Source: Melghirimyces thermohalophilus
GTDB taxonomy: Bacteria; Bacillota; Bacilli; Thermoactinomycetales; DSM-45169
Reading direction: 5' to 3'
Assembly: GCF_900102685.1 (NCBI RefSeq)
Contig: NZ_FMZA01000008.1
Span: forward strand, 62,001 to 126,000
DNA: 64,000 nucleotides
The position numbers and the translations under genes were made by a program. This document shows positions 7,958 through 15,976 of this stretch, piece after piece (the stretch's first letter is position 1; each line of letters begins with the position of its first letter). Below the pieces are notes generated by a model. It had not been told where the DNA came from, ran no database searches, and saw nothing but the letters and a program-made list of their open reading frames with translations.

Positions 7958-8551
7958 ATGCTATACCGGATGTTTCGATTTGGTTTTCGTCTTTTATTCC
8001 GTCTTGTCTACCGATGGGAGATCAGGGGTGCGGAACATGTCCCTTCAGAAGGGGCGGTGGTGGTCTGTTGCAACCACATCAATAATTTGGACCCCCCGCT
8101 TCTCGGATCGGCCCTCGAGCGCCCGATCCGCTTTATGGCTAAAGAAGAGCTGTTTAAGATTCCTGTTTTGTCCTTTTTGATCCGCCGGTTTGGCGCTTTC
8201 CCCGTCAACCGTGGTGCCGCCGATAAGCGGGCGGTGAAGCAGGCGCTGACGTTTCTGAAACAGGGAGAAGTGCTGGGAGTATTTCCGGAGGGGACCCGTT
8301 CCCGAACGGGTGAATTGGGCGCGGGTCACACCGGTGCCGCATTTATTGCCCTTAAGGGTAAAGCGCAGGTGGTACCAGCTGCTGTGATCGGCCCGTACCG
8401 TCCCTTCCGCAGTGTCCGAATTGTATTTGGCCCCCCCTTGGACCTGACCGGTTACAGGGACCAGAAGTGGACATCGCAATCCCTGCGGAAGGTAACCGAT
8501 CGGATCATGAATGAGATTGGGACGCTTCGGGCGGAAAATCATTCCAAATGA
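7958..8551 (+). CDS. plsC: 1-acyl-sn-glycerol-3-phosphate acyltransferase PlsC
   Basis: Transfers the second acyl chain to make phosphatidic acid at the inner face of the membrane. The 197-residue protein has the catalytic NHxxxxD motif (NHINNLD) around residues 39-45 and the glycerol-phosphate-binding FPEGTRSR near residues 109-116. The hydrophobic, basic N-terminus should hold it at the membrane. Translation is probably coupled to cmk, and its stop overlaps the next gene's ATG. Two other phospholipid genes, plsY and gpsA, lie 4 kb downstream. Confidence 0.92.
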   Translation: MLYRMFRFGFRLLFRLVYRWEIRGAEHVPSEGAVVVCCNHINNLDPPLLGSALERPIRFMAKEELFKIPVLSFLIRRFGAFPVNRGAADKRAVKQALTFLKQGEVLGVFPEGTRSRTGELGAGHTGAAFIALKGKAQVVPAAVIGPYRPFRSVRIVFGPPLDLTGYRDQKWTSQSLRKVTDRIMNEIGTLRAENHSK

Positions 8552-8808
8552 AAGGGTTCATGATTCTTCTTCTCTTTTTCTCGTCTCTTTTTTTCTACCA
8601 TCGCATATCCCATCACGGGGATGCAGACGGTGTAAAACGGACCCGACTCATCACCTTATGGATTTCAGCGATGTTCGCTGGAATCATGCTCCTCAGTTTC
8701 GGGATGCGGATCGGATGGGTCGGCGGGATGATGGCTCTGGCAGGAGCGGTGCTTCTGACCGGTGCGTTGATTACAGGATTAATGAAATTAAGGGACTGGC
8801 TTTCTTAA
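8548..8808 (+). CDS. Small membrane protein of unknown function
   Basis: An 86-residue protein overlapping plsC by four bases (ATGA), a sign of translational coupling. It has three probable membrane segments: residues about 3-17, 35-53 and 56-76, with a charged stretch HHGDADGVKRTR between the first two. No family was recognised. The overlap and the high hydrophobicity support a real gene, perhaps linked to phospholipid synthesis by position only. Confidence 0.6.
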   Translation: MKGFMILLLFFSSLFFYHRISHHGDADGVKRTRLITLWISAMFAGIMLLSFGMRIGWVGGMMALAGAVLLTGALITGLMKLRDWLS

Positions 8809-8888
8809 TTTCATTGTTCATCTCTCTGTTGCGGAGGGATTATAAATTTTGGCGGATTACCTGCAGGTAAATGAGGAGGTTGTCGTTC

Positions 8889-10037
8889 ATGGTGGAAGAA
8901 ATGAAATCCGAGATGGCGGAAGTGACTCCGTTGAATCGGGGGGACATCGTTAAAGGAAAAGTGACCAAGGTGGAAAATAACCAGGTCATGGTGGATGTCA
9001 ACTATAAGTTTGACGGAGTGATCCCGATTTCGGAACTCTCCAGCCTTCACGTGGATAAAGCTTCCGATGTTCTGTCCGAGGGTGAGGAAGTGGAAGTGAA
9101 GGTGATTCGGTTGAATGATGAAGAAGACAAACTAGTGCTTTCCAAAAAAGCGGTGGATGCTGATCGAGCCTGGGAAGAGCTACAGCAAAAATTTGAAGCA
9201 AATGAGACCTTGGAAGCAGAAGTGGCCGATGTCGTCAAAGGCGGATTGGTGGTAGATCTCGGGGTTCGTGGTTTTATCCCGGCTTCCTTGGTGGAACGCC
9301 ATTATGTCGAAGATTTCTCCGACTATAAAGGGCGTACCCTTCCCTTAAAAGTGATCGAAATCGATCCGGACAAAAACAAGCTGATTCTCTCCCGGAAAGC
9401 CGTCCTGGAAGAAGAGGCAGAACGGAAGAAACAGGAGACCCTGGACAGACTGGAAGCGGGGCAAGTGCTGGATGGAACGGTTCAGCGCCTGACCGATTTC
9501 GGCGCCTTTGTGGACATCGGCGGCGTGGATGGTCTGGTACACGTTTCCGAATTGGCATGGACCCGGGTGGAGCACCCCTCGGAAGTTCTTTCTGAAGGGG
9601 AACAGGTTTCAGTGAAAGTGCTGAAGGTGGATAAGGAAAACGAACGTATCAGCCTCAGCATCAAAGAAACACAACCGGGACCCTGGGACAAAGTTTCCGA
9701 CGTAATTCAGACCGGGGATGTTGTGAAGGGAACGGTGAAGCGCCTCGTCTCCTTCGGTGCCTTTGTGGAGGTGTATGAGGGGGTGGAAGGCCTGGTTCAC
9801 ATTTCCCAAATCTCCCGTCGACATATCGCTTCTCCTTCCGAGGTGTTGGAAGAAGGGCAGGAGGTTCAGGTGAAAGTGTTGGATATGCAGCCTGAACAAA
9901 AACGCATCAGCCTCAGCATCAAAGAAGTGGAACAGGAAGAGACACGTGAAGAATTGGAAAATCTGGATCGCAATAACAACGGCATGAATGTGACCCTCGG
10001 CGACGTATTTGGCGATCAGCTTCGTCGTCTGAAGTAA
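8889..10037 (+). CDS. ypfD: Four-S1-domain RNA-binding protein (ribosomal protein S1 homologue)
   Basis: The 382-residue product equals the length of B. subtilis YpfD. Four S1 domains are visible at about residues 16-88, 104-172, 188-258 and 273-344; domains 3 and 4 contain the classic FGAFV and GLVHVSE/GLVHISQ strands. The product is shorter than the six-domain S1 of Gram-negative bacteria and whether it acts as a true ribosomal protein in Bacillales is doubtful. AGGAGGT at 8874-8880 points to the ATG at 8889 rather than that at 8871. A strong terminator follows. Confidence 0.93.
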   Translation: MVEEMKSEMAEVTPLNRGDIVKGKVTKVENNQVMVDVNYKFDGVIPISELSSLHVDKASDVLSEGEEVEVKVIRLNDEEDKLVLSKKAVDADRAWEELQQKFEANETLEAEVADVVKGGLVVDLGVRGFIPASLVERHYVEDFSDYKGRTLPLKVIEIDPDKNKLILSRKAVLEEEAERKKQETLDRLEAGQVLDGTVQRLTDFGAFVDIGGVDGLVHVSELAWTRVEHPSEVLSEGEQVSVKVLKVDKENERISLSIKETQPGPWDKVSDVIQTGDVVKGTVKRLVSFGAFVEVYEGVEGLVHISQISRRHIASPSEVLEEGQEVQVKVLDMQPEQKRISLSIKEVEQEETREELENLDRNNNGMNVTLGDVFGDQLRRLK

Positions 10038-10049
10038 GCGATCTACTCA

Positions 10050-10079
10050 AAGCCTCCGGTCGTTCCGGAGGCTTTTTTA
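10050..10079 (+). terminator. Terminator after the S1-domain gene
   Basis: A 10-bp perfect stem (10050-10059 with 10065-10074), 5-nt loop and a run of Ts. Confidence 0.9.
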
Positions 10080-10144
10080 TGGCTGAAGGAAGTGTCATTG
10101 ATCCATAATAAAAAGGAGTCCAATCATCTACTGGAGGGATCAAA

Positions 10145-10750
10145 ATGGTTGCCGGTACCCTGGCCTTCCTCACCTGCTTGTCGATGGCCGTTTTGATTCA
10201 GAGCGGTTGGTTTGCTGGGTTGGTGCGGGATGTAGGAGTCCGTAAAGAGTGGTTGGCCGTGGGTTTGTTATTGGAGGCTCTCTTATTGCGGGTTCAAGTC
10301 CCTCCCGGAGGGATGATCCGTCTCCAGGTGGGGATGTTTCTGTTCATCCCTTTTCTGTTTTGTCTGCGTAAAGGAAACAGGGAAGACCGGTCTTTTCTTT
10401 TCTCTTCCGTGTTTTTTATCGGCTCGTCCTTATTCTTGCTTCGAGAATTGTATTGGTTAGAACCCGCATTTTCATGGGGAATTTCTCGCAGCCTGGAAAT
10501 GATGATAGTGTTAATCATAGCACTGGTCTCCTCTCGTTTGCTGACCGGGAGATTGTTGGTGGCATCCTTGGGGATGTGGCTGGGGCAGTTCCTTGTTTTA
10601 TGCCTCCATCGCCATGAGATGAAACCTTTGTTGTTTGGTGATGTGCAATTTCTGGATTTCTTCTGGCTCTCATTGATCCTGCTGTGGGTAGCCCATGCTG
10701 TTCTGCAACAAGGGATCCAGTGGGTGCGGGGGCTGCGTCGGTTGATATAA
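10145..10750 (+). CDS. yphA: YphA-like integral membrane protein
   Basis: A 201-residue protein with about six membrane segments and few charged loops. It sits directly before der, where B. subtilis has yphA, a membrane protein of about the same size; the assignment rests on position, size and topology, since few residues are diagnostic. GGAGGGAT at 10133-10140 precedes the ATG. No enzymatic motif is seen and function is unknown. Confidence 0.6.
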   Translation: MVAGTLAFLTCLSMAVLIQSGWFAGLVRDVGVRKEWLAVGLLLEALLLRVQVPPGGMIRLQVGMFLFIPFLFCLRKGNREDRSFLFSSVFFIGSSLFLLRELYWLEPAFSWGISRSLEMMIVLIIALVSSRLLTGRLLVASLGMWLGQFLVLCLHRHEMKPLLFGDVQFLDFFWLSLILLWVAHAVLQQGIQWVRGLRRLI

Positions 10751-10794
10751 CCCTTTAGGGATTGAAGGAGATAGTAGGCGATCATCCGCCGATG

Positions 10795-10803
10795 TGGTAA
10801 AAT
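10795..10803 (+). promoter_or_regulatory. Extended -10 promoter for der
   Basis: TG-G-TAAAAT at 10795-10803 is a good extended -10 element 65 bases before the der start. No clear -35 is seen. Confidence 0.45.
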
Positions 10804-10867
10804 CATGATATTCGGTGTGGTTTCGATAGCGAATGAGGGTTGAAATTTTCGAGGAGAGGAATAGACC

Positions 10868-12187
10868 ATGAGTTTGCCAGTTGTTGCGATCGTCGGTCGC
10901 CCCAATGTGGGCAAGTCGACGCTTTTCAATCGGATCGCAGGAGAACGGATCGCCATCGTGGAGGACCAACCGGGGATCACTCGGGATCGAATATACAGTA
11001 AAGGGGAATGGTCGGGTCGCTCGTTTCACCTGATTGACACCGGGGGTCTTGAGTTCGGTGGGGATGACGAGATGGTGGAGTATGTTCGTCAACAAGCCGA
11101 ACTGGCCATCGAAGAAGCGGATGTGATTCTGTTTGTGGTAGACGGGCGTACCGGGGTGACAGCAACCGATGAAGAGGTGGCCCGACACCTGCGCCGGTCC
11201 CGTAAGCCGGTGGTCTTGGCTGTGAATAAACTGGACCATCAGAATCACCATAAACATGCATATGAATTTTATCAGTTGGGGATCGGTGAGCCCATTCCAG
11301 TCTCCTCTTTGCATGGAACAGGTACCGGAGATCTGTTGGATGAAGTGGTTCAAAAGCTGCCGGATTCCACAGTAGAGGCCTATGATCCGGATACGATTCG
11401 GGTTTCCATCATCGGCCGTCCCAACGTGGGAAAATCTTCCTTGGTCAACCGCATTCTTGGCGAAGAGCGGGTGATTGTCAGCCCCGTCGCCGGAACCACC
11501 CGGGACGCGGTGGACACGCCTTTTACCCACGAGGGTCAGGACTATGTGATCGTGGATACGGCAGGAATGCGGAAACGTGGGAAAGTGTATGAATCTACGG
11601 AAAAGTACAGTGTGCTGCGGGCGCTGAAAGCGATTGAACGCTCCGACGTCGTACTGGTGGTGCTGGACGCCAGCCAAGGCGTCACGGAACAGGATAAGCG
11701 AGTGGCGGGGATCGCCCATGAAGGTGGGCGCGGGGCCATCTTTGTGGTAAATAAATGGGATGCGGTGGAAAAGGATCACCAAACGATGCAGCGTTTTGTT
11801 CGGGAGATCCGGGATGCCTTTTCTTTCATGGATTATGCGCCCATCCTATTTATCTCCGCCAAAACCGGACAACGGGTCAGCCGGGTGGTTCCGGTGGTGA
11901 AGGAAGTGGCGGATCAACACTCGACACGGATCTCCACTTCAGTCTTGAACCAAGTGCTTCAGGATGCCGCCTTATCGACGCCACCACCCACGGTGAAGGG
12001 GAGACGGCCGAAGATTCAATATGGCACCCAGGTTTCAGTGAAACCGCCGGTATTTGTTCTGTTTGTAAGCGATCCCGACGCCATTCATTTTAGTTATCGC
12101 CGTTATTTGGATAACCAATTGCGGGAAGCCTTTGGTTTTGTCGGGACGCCGATCCGCATTTTGTTCAGGAAAAAACGGAGAGATTGA
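10868..12187 (+). CDS. der: Ribosome assembly GTPase Der (EngA)
   Basis: An essential double GTPase for 50S subunit maturation. Two tandem G domains are present: GRPNVGKS at residues 10-17 and again at 183-190, with matching DTGG and DTAG G3 motifs and NKLD/NKWD G4 motifs, followed by a C-terminal KH-like domain (about residues 350-439) ending in basic residues. Length 439 versus 436 in B. subtilis. It is followed closely by plsY and gpsA. Confidence 0.97.
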   Translation: MSLPVVAIVGRPNVGKSTLFNRIAGERIAIVEDQPGITRDRIYSKGEWSGRSFHLIDTGGLEFGGDDEMVEYVRQQAELAIEEADVILFVVDGRTGVTATDEEVARHLRRSRKPVVLAVNKLDHQNHHKHAYEFYQLGIGEPIPVSSLHGTGTGDLLDEVVQKLPDSTVEAYDPDTIRVSIIGRPNVGKSSLVNRILGEERVIVSPVAGTTRDAVDTPFTHEGQDYVIVDTAGMRKRGKVYESTEKYSVLRALKAIERSDVVLVVLDASQGVTEQDKRVAGIAHEGGRGAIFVVNKWDAVEKDHQTMQRFVREIRDAFSFMDYAPILFISAKTGQRVSRVVPVVKEVADQHSTRISTSVLNQVLQDAALSTPPPTVKGRRPKIQYGTQVSVKPPVFVLFVSDPDAIHFSYRRYLDNQLREAFGFVGTPIRILFRKKRRD

Positions 12188-12212
12188 AGCTTGGGGAGAG
12201 GAGGAGACATCA

Positions 12213-12812
12213 ATGGGTGTTACGGTCTTGATAGCGCTGATTTCTTATCTGATCGGCTCTGTCAGTTTTAGTTATGGAATCGCCCGCCTGTTGAAAGGGT
12301 ATGATATTCGGATGCACGGGAGCGGCAATGCCGGCGCAACCAATATGTTGCGGGTGGTCGGCAAGGGTCCGGCGGCGGCGGTGTTTCTGTTGGATATGTT
12401 GAAAGGAATGGTTGCCGTCGGTTTGGCCGCTTGGTTTACCAATAGTCCCTTCCTCGTGATGTTGGCTGGAATTATGGCGATCATCGGACATAATTGGCCG
12501 ATTTTTCTTCGGTTTCGTGGTGGCAAAGGCATTGCAACAACCATCGGAGTGACCGCAACACTCACTTTTCTCGCCGCTTTGATCGCAGGGATCTTCGCGA
12601 TTCTCGCTATCGTAATCACCCGTTATGTATCGTTGGGATCCCTGATCTTTGCTGCCGGATTGCCACTGATGATTTTTTTGCTGGATTATCCTACGTCTTA
12701 CGGATATTTGAGCTTGGCGATTACGGTGATGGCCTTTGTCCGTCACGCCACCAATATTAAGCGGTTATTGCAGGGGAAGGAAAGTAAACTGGGCTCAAAT
12801 CAACGGACATAG
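12213..12812 (+). CDS. plsY: Glycerol-3-phosphate acyltransferase PlsY
   Basis: Uses acyl phosphate to acylate glycerol-3-phosphate, the first step of phospholipid synthesis. The 199-residue membrane protein has the three conserved PlsY loops: SGNAGATN after the first segment, GHNWPIFLRFRGGKGIAT in the middle and the HxxNI-type ending RHATNIKRL. GAGAGGAGGA at 12197-12206 selects this ATG; an upstream ATG within der is rejected. The adjacent gpsA makes its substrate. In B. subtilis plsY is elsewhere, so this pairing is a difference in gene order. Confidence 0.95.
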   Translation: MGVTVLIALISYLIGSVSFSYGIARLLKGYDIRMHGSGNAGATNMLRVVGKGPAAAVFLLDMLKGMVAVGLAAWFTNSPFLVMLAGIMAIIGHNWPIFLRFRGGKGIATTIGVTATLTFLAALIAGIFAILAIVITRYVSLGSLIFAAGLPLMIFLLDYPTSYGYLSLAITVMAFVRHATNIKRLLQGKESKLGSNQRT

Positions 12813-12833
12813 TGTAGACGGAGGGTCAATGGC

Positions 12834-13862
12834 ATGACAAAAAAGAAGGCAGCCGTTTTAGGGGCTGGAAGCTGGGGGACAGCGCTGGCTACAGTACTGG
12901 CTGATAACGGTCATGATGTCACACTTTGGGCACGTCGTGTTGAGCTGGCCCGAGAAGTGATGGCGGATCGAACCAACAGCCGTTATCTTCCGGGTATTCA
13001 GCTCCCGGAAACATTGACAGCCACTGCTTCTATCGAGGAGGCAGTGGCGGGAAAAGATCTGCTATTGCTGGTGGTACCTTCCCATTCGATGCGGGAGGTG
13101 GCAGCTCAGGCAGCTCCTTATGTTGACGGAGATGCCTTAGTCGTTCACGCCTCCAAGGGATTTGAATTGGGATCGATGAAGCGCATGTCTGAAGTTCTGG
13201 CCGAGGAGATGCCCCATACTGAAGGGATCGCTGTGTTGTCCGGACCGAGTCACGCCGAAGAGGTGGTCCGGAAGTCTCCCACCACGGTGGTTGTGGCGTC
13301 CCATCAGTTTGCTTCCGCAGAACAGGCACAATCGTTTTTGATCAATACCCATTTTCGCGTTTATACCCATCCTGACATCATCGGTGTGGAGGTGGGGGGG
13401 TCCCTCAAAAATATTATTGCGCTAGGTGCGGGTTTATCCGATGGTCTCGGCTTTGGCGATAACGCAAAGGCCGCCCTGATCACCAGAGGATTGGCCGAGA
13501 TCGCACGCCTGGGGATGGCGATGGGGGCCAAACCGATCACCTTTGCCGGATTATCCGGAGTGGGCGATTTGGTCGTGACCTGTACCAGCCAACACAGTCG
13601 CAACTGGAAGGCGGGTTATCTGTTGAGCCAGGGCTCCGGGCTGGATGAGGTATTAGACCGAATGGGCATGGTGGTAGAAGGTGTGAAAACAACTCAAGCA
13701 GCCTGGGAACTCTCTCGACGCTATCATGTAGATATGCCGATCGCCTGTGAGCTCTATCACGTTCTGTTTGAAGGGAAGTCCCCCCGTCAGGCGGTGGAGG
13801 ATCTGATGGCCCGGGGGAAGACCGACGAGATGGAGGAGATGATGACCGGCGACCTGGAATGA
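12834..13862 (+). CDS. gpsA: NAD(P)-dependent glycerol-3-phosphate dehydrogenase
   Basis: Reduces dihydroxyacetone phosphate to sn-glycerol-3-phosphate for phospholipids. The dinucleotide motif GAGSWGTALA is at residues 10-19; the catalytic lysine region is in GGSLKNIIALGAG and the substrate motif in SGVGDLVVTC. Length 342 is normal. It lies 21 bases after plsY and probably shares its transcript. A hairpin terminator lies about 140 bases downstream. Confidence 0.96.
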   Translation: MTKKKAAVLGAGSWGTALATVLADNGHDVTLWARRVELAREVMADRTNSRYLPGIQLPETLTATASIEEAVAGKDLLLLVVPSHSMREVAAQAAPYVDGDALVVHASKGFELGSMKRMSEVLAEEMPHTEGIAVLSGPSHAEEVVRKSPTTVVVASHQFASAEQAQSFLINTHFRVYTHPDIIGVEVGGSLKNIIALGAGLSDGLGFGDNAKAALITRGLAEIARLGMAMGAKPITFAGLSGVGDLVVTCTSQHSRNWKAGYLLSQGSGLDEVLDRMGMVVEGVKTTQAAWELSRRYHVDMPIACELYHVLFEGKSPRQAVEDLMARGKTDEMEEMMTGDLE

Positions 13863-14000
13863 TTCGCCTATTGTAACGCACACTCGTTGCAAGTGAGAGG
13901 GATTCCTCATACGCTGTAGTACATCCGGTGCCGCCCTTACCACCAATCCGGCTTTCAGCAAGGGGATCAGGGACCAGTGAGGCCGGGGCGGCAAACCGGA

Positions 14001-14036
14001 AAACAGGGGTAACGCCAGCGGCGTTATCCCTGTTTT
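14001..14036. terminator. Bidirectional terminator between gpsA and the converging unknown gene
   Basis: A stem of about 15 bp with one G-U pair (arms near 14001-14015 and 14019-14033) has a 3-nt loop and Ts on the plus side. The minus-strand gene ends inside it. Confidence 0.75.
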
Positions 14037-14530
14037 TGCTTCGCATGACTGTCAATATCCGAGGTTTTTGCCTGTAACAATTCGTTTATCAACTGTTTGA
14101 CAAAGGGGGACTGTAGGATTTTCATCACCTGGGACAGATCAAAGGAAGGTTGTGGTCCTTCACCTGGCGGGTCTTCCAATGGCGGTAGGTTGAGTTGGGG
14201 AATGTCCTCCTCTTCCTCCGTCTTTCGACTCGGCTTAATCAGGCGAAGAGGGGGGCGAAACCTCGGTCCGGTTCTGCGTCTGTCCACCAGATGGTTGGCG
14301 ATCTCAAACATGGAGTAGGCATTATCCATGATACTCTCCAACCGTTGCAGTGATGAACTTAAATCTTTCAAGGTGGAACGCAGGGTGTAAAAACCGCTGA
14401 TCATTTTGGACACGTCGAGGGATGAAAGGTCTTGTGATTTGTTTTCCCGGGCCGGGGGCGCGGGTCTTCTTCGTTTTTGCGGCCGTCGGGTCCCGCCAGG
14501 ACGGCTGGTGCGCACGAAATGTTTTGCCAC
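14024..14530 (-). CDS. Unknown protein, helical, possibly sporulation-linked
   Basis: A 168-residue reading from GTG at 14530, chosen because GGGAGGAGA lies at a good distance; an ATG at 14566 lacks a site. The N-terminal 45 residues are very basic with many Arg and Pro. Residues about 35-85 form a helix with regular leucines (TLRSTLKDLSSSLQRLESIMD), likely coiled coil. The C-terminal part after an acidic Pro-rich linker has a second helix (DLSQVMKILQSPFVKQLINELL). No enzyme motif. A CATAGAATA box just upstream resembles sigma-E/K -10 elements. It lies opposite to its neighbours between gpsA and the yphE-like gene. Function unknown. Confidence 0.6.
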   Translation of the reverse strand: MAKHFVRTSRPGGTRRPQKRRRPAPPARENKSQDLSSLDVSKMISGFYTLRSTLKDLSSSLQRLESIMDNAYSMFEIANHLVDRRRTGPRFRPPLRLIKPSRKTEEEEDIPQLNLPPLEDPPGEGPQPSFDLSQVMKILQSPFVKQLINELLQAKTSDIDSHAKQKQG

Positions 14531-14565
14531 GGCTGATCTCCTCCCACTTCGGGCTGTTGTCTCCA

Positions 14566-14574
14566 TATTCTATG
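14566..14574 (-). promoter_or_regulatory. Possible mother-cell sigma -10 element for the unknown gene
   Basis: On the minus strand this reads CATAGAATA, matching the sigma-K -10 pattern CATANNNTA and close to the sigma-E pattern. The -35 is poor, so this is tentative. Confidence 0.3.
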
Positions 14575-14614
14575 CGCTTATCCCGGCTCCGATATGGACA
14601 GTCGCCCTGAATGA

Positions 14615-14643
14615 TTGGTGGGCGGATGTGGATTTGCTATACT
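14615..14643 (+). promoter_or_regulatory. Sigma-A promoter for the yphE-yphF-like pair
   Basis: TTGGTG at 14615-14620, a 17-base spacer, and TATACT at 14638-14643 with an upstream TG (extended -10). It lies 30 bases before the yphE-like start. Confidence 0.7.
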
Positions 14644-14672
14644 GGATTCAGTATGAAACGAAGGATGTTGAT

Positions 14673-14837
14673 GTGCCGATGGATGCCATGATCAGTATCA
14701 TTCTTTTATTAGCGGCCAATTTTATGATTGCTTGGACCCGTCAGCTCTCAACCGGTTGGGTACGGGTTGTCTTATCGATCATCGCCGTTCTCCTCCTGTT
14801 ACCCGCTTTTCTCTTTGGAATTCGGGCCATCATGTGA
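14673..14837 (+). CDS. Small YphE-like (DUF2768) membrane protein
   Basis: A 54-residue protein from GTG 14673 with AAGGATG five bases upstream; ATG 14679 is an alternative. It has two membrane segments, residues about 5-20 and 30-48. In B. subtilis the small DUF2768 protein YphE lies between gpsA and yphF, exactly the position here, and has the same two-segment topology. Assignment is by position and topology. Function unknown. Confidence 0.6.
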   Translation: MPMDAMISIILLLAANFMIAWTRQLSTGWVRVVLSIIAVLLLLPAFLFGIRAIM

Positions 14838-14869
14838 GAGCGGATCGTGAGATGGGGAGGGAGATCTAG

Positions 14870-15580
14870 ATGAAACCATGGAACATAACGGTTTTGTTGA
14901 CGGTAACCCTGGTGCTAGTGAGCGGTTGTGTCCGCACAGAAGAGTTTAACCAGCGGATTGCGGAGGACTTGCCCCAGGAGGTGCAGGAAGTTCAGAATGC
15001 GGTTGACATGTACCGCAAAGAACATAACAATGTGCTCCCTCTGAAACCACCCCAGGGGGATACCCTCTATCAAAAATACATTCTGGACCTTGCCAAATTG
15101 GAACCCTATCTAAGCGGAGCACCGTCCAATTCGTTTCAGAAGGGGGGCAACTTTGTATTTGTTGCCGTCGACCCCGGAGATAAGCCGAAGGTGAAGGTCA
15201 TGGACTTGCGGGTGACGGAAACGCTGCGAAAGTTACAAACCCGGGTTCAGGGATACCGGGATGATCACGGGACATGGCCTGCTGGAGAGAAGGTGGGTGA
15301 GGGGATTTATCGCCTCGACTTCAAAAAGTTGGATGCGGAACCGGTAACGATCCCCAGCCCGTATCATAGCGAATTGTCTTTGCCCCTTTTAATCGACAGT
15401 GACGGTACGCTTCATGTCGATTATCGGATGGATGTGGTTCAGATACTGGAAACCCTCGAGAAAAAACCGGATTCAAAATCCGACCTACGAAAAGTCCTGT
15501 ATGCCGATTCCTTGTTCGTGCCGGCTTATTCACCCCCGATGCACCTTAAGGACGGAGATCCGGTACTGAGCAAGGAATAA
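14870..15580 (+). CDS. yphF: YphF-like lipoprotein
   Basis: A 236-residue secreted protein with a lipobox (LVSGC, lipidated Cys at residue 20) and a mature part with two similar halves: each starts with a helix (VQNAVDMYRKEHN, LQTRVQGYRDDHG) followed by a proline-rich turn and a short acidic/aromatic segment. Such repeats resemble pilin-like or periplasmic folds, but no function is known. Size and position between the yphE-like gene and spoIVA match B. subtilis yphF (244 residues). Confidence 0.78.
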   Translation: MKPWNITVLLTVTLVLVSGCVRTEEFNQRIAEDLPQEVQEVQNAVDMYRKEHNNVLPLKPPQGDTLYQKYILDLAKLEPYLSGAPSNSFQKGGNFVFVAVDPGDKPKVKVMDLRVTETLRKLQTRVQGYRDDHGTWPAGEKVGEGIYRLDFKKLDAEPVTIPSPYHSELSLPLLIDSDGTLHVDYRMDVVQILETLEKKPDSKSDLRKVLYADSLFVPAYSPPMHLKDGDPVLSKE

Positions 15581-15805
15581 ATCGGCCGGCCCGCACATAG
15601 AGAAAGAACAAAGGTGGAAGGAAAGCGGGATGAGGCAAGTTGGAGGCTTGGGAAAATTTCTTGATTCATTTGTTGGCCGTCCCTGGTCTTTTTCTTATGG
15701 GGCGGTTGTCGGCTGTCAAGACCGTCGGTTTCCGGATCCGAAGTCGGAGCGCCGATGACCGTAGCGTGCATGCCGAGAAAGAAAAAACGGAGACTTGACC
15801 GATTG

Positions 15806-15831
15806 GGCTGTCCACTTTGGACAGCCTTTTT
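15806..15831 (+). terminator. Terminator upstream of spoIVA
   Basis: An 8-bp perfect stem (15806-15813 with 15819-15826), 5-nt loop and T-run. It ends any transcript from yphF. Confidence 0.8.
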
Positions 15832-15847
15832 GATTTTTAATGGGCAG

Positions 15848-15878
15848 GAATCATAACCGGCGAACCTCCTCATATATT
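15848..15878 (+). promoter_or_regulatory. Putative sigma-E promoter of spoIVA
   Basis: GAATCAT at 15848-15854 and CATATATT at 15871-15878 with 16 bases between resemble the sigma-E consensus. spoIVA is a known sigma-E gene in B. subtilis. Confidence 0.5.
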
Positions 15879-15976
15879 TATAGTGTCCAAATTCCATCGG
15901 AGCGTATAAAAGGAGGCGGTTCGCCTCGCACCGACGACGAAAGACGTGAAGCGGAACATTCGAGGGAGGGGTATTC

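Larger units (their letters stand above)
15581..15976 (+). other. Intergenic region before spoIVA
   Basis: This 396-base gap holds a terminator (15806-15831) and a sigma-E-like promoter (15848-15878). A 42-codon frame starting at 15630 with AAGGAAAG upstream is too weak to call. A palindrome TTCCGGATCCGAA lies near 15728. No other gene is seen. Confidence 0.6.

Noticed and set aside
8814-8846. TTGTTC and TATAAA boxes before the S1-domain gene
   Set aside because: Their spacing is 21 bases and other pairings are poor, so no promoter is called.
10294-11782. Long antisense frames over yphA and der
   Set aside because: They are shadows of a well-conserved gene with both GTPase domains intact on the plus strand.
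14406-14672. Upstream extension of the yphE-like frame
   Set aside because: It overlaps the minus-strand gene and precedes the mapped promoter boxes at 14615-14643; only the part from 14673 has the membrane segments and a ribosome site.
15630-15758. 42-codon plus-strand frame between yphF and spoIVA
   Set aside because: An AAGGAAAG site is present, but there is no promoter or terminator of its own and no recognisable sequence.
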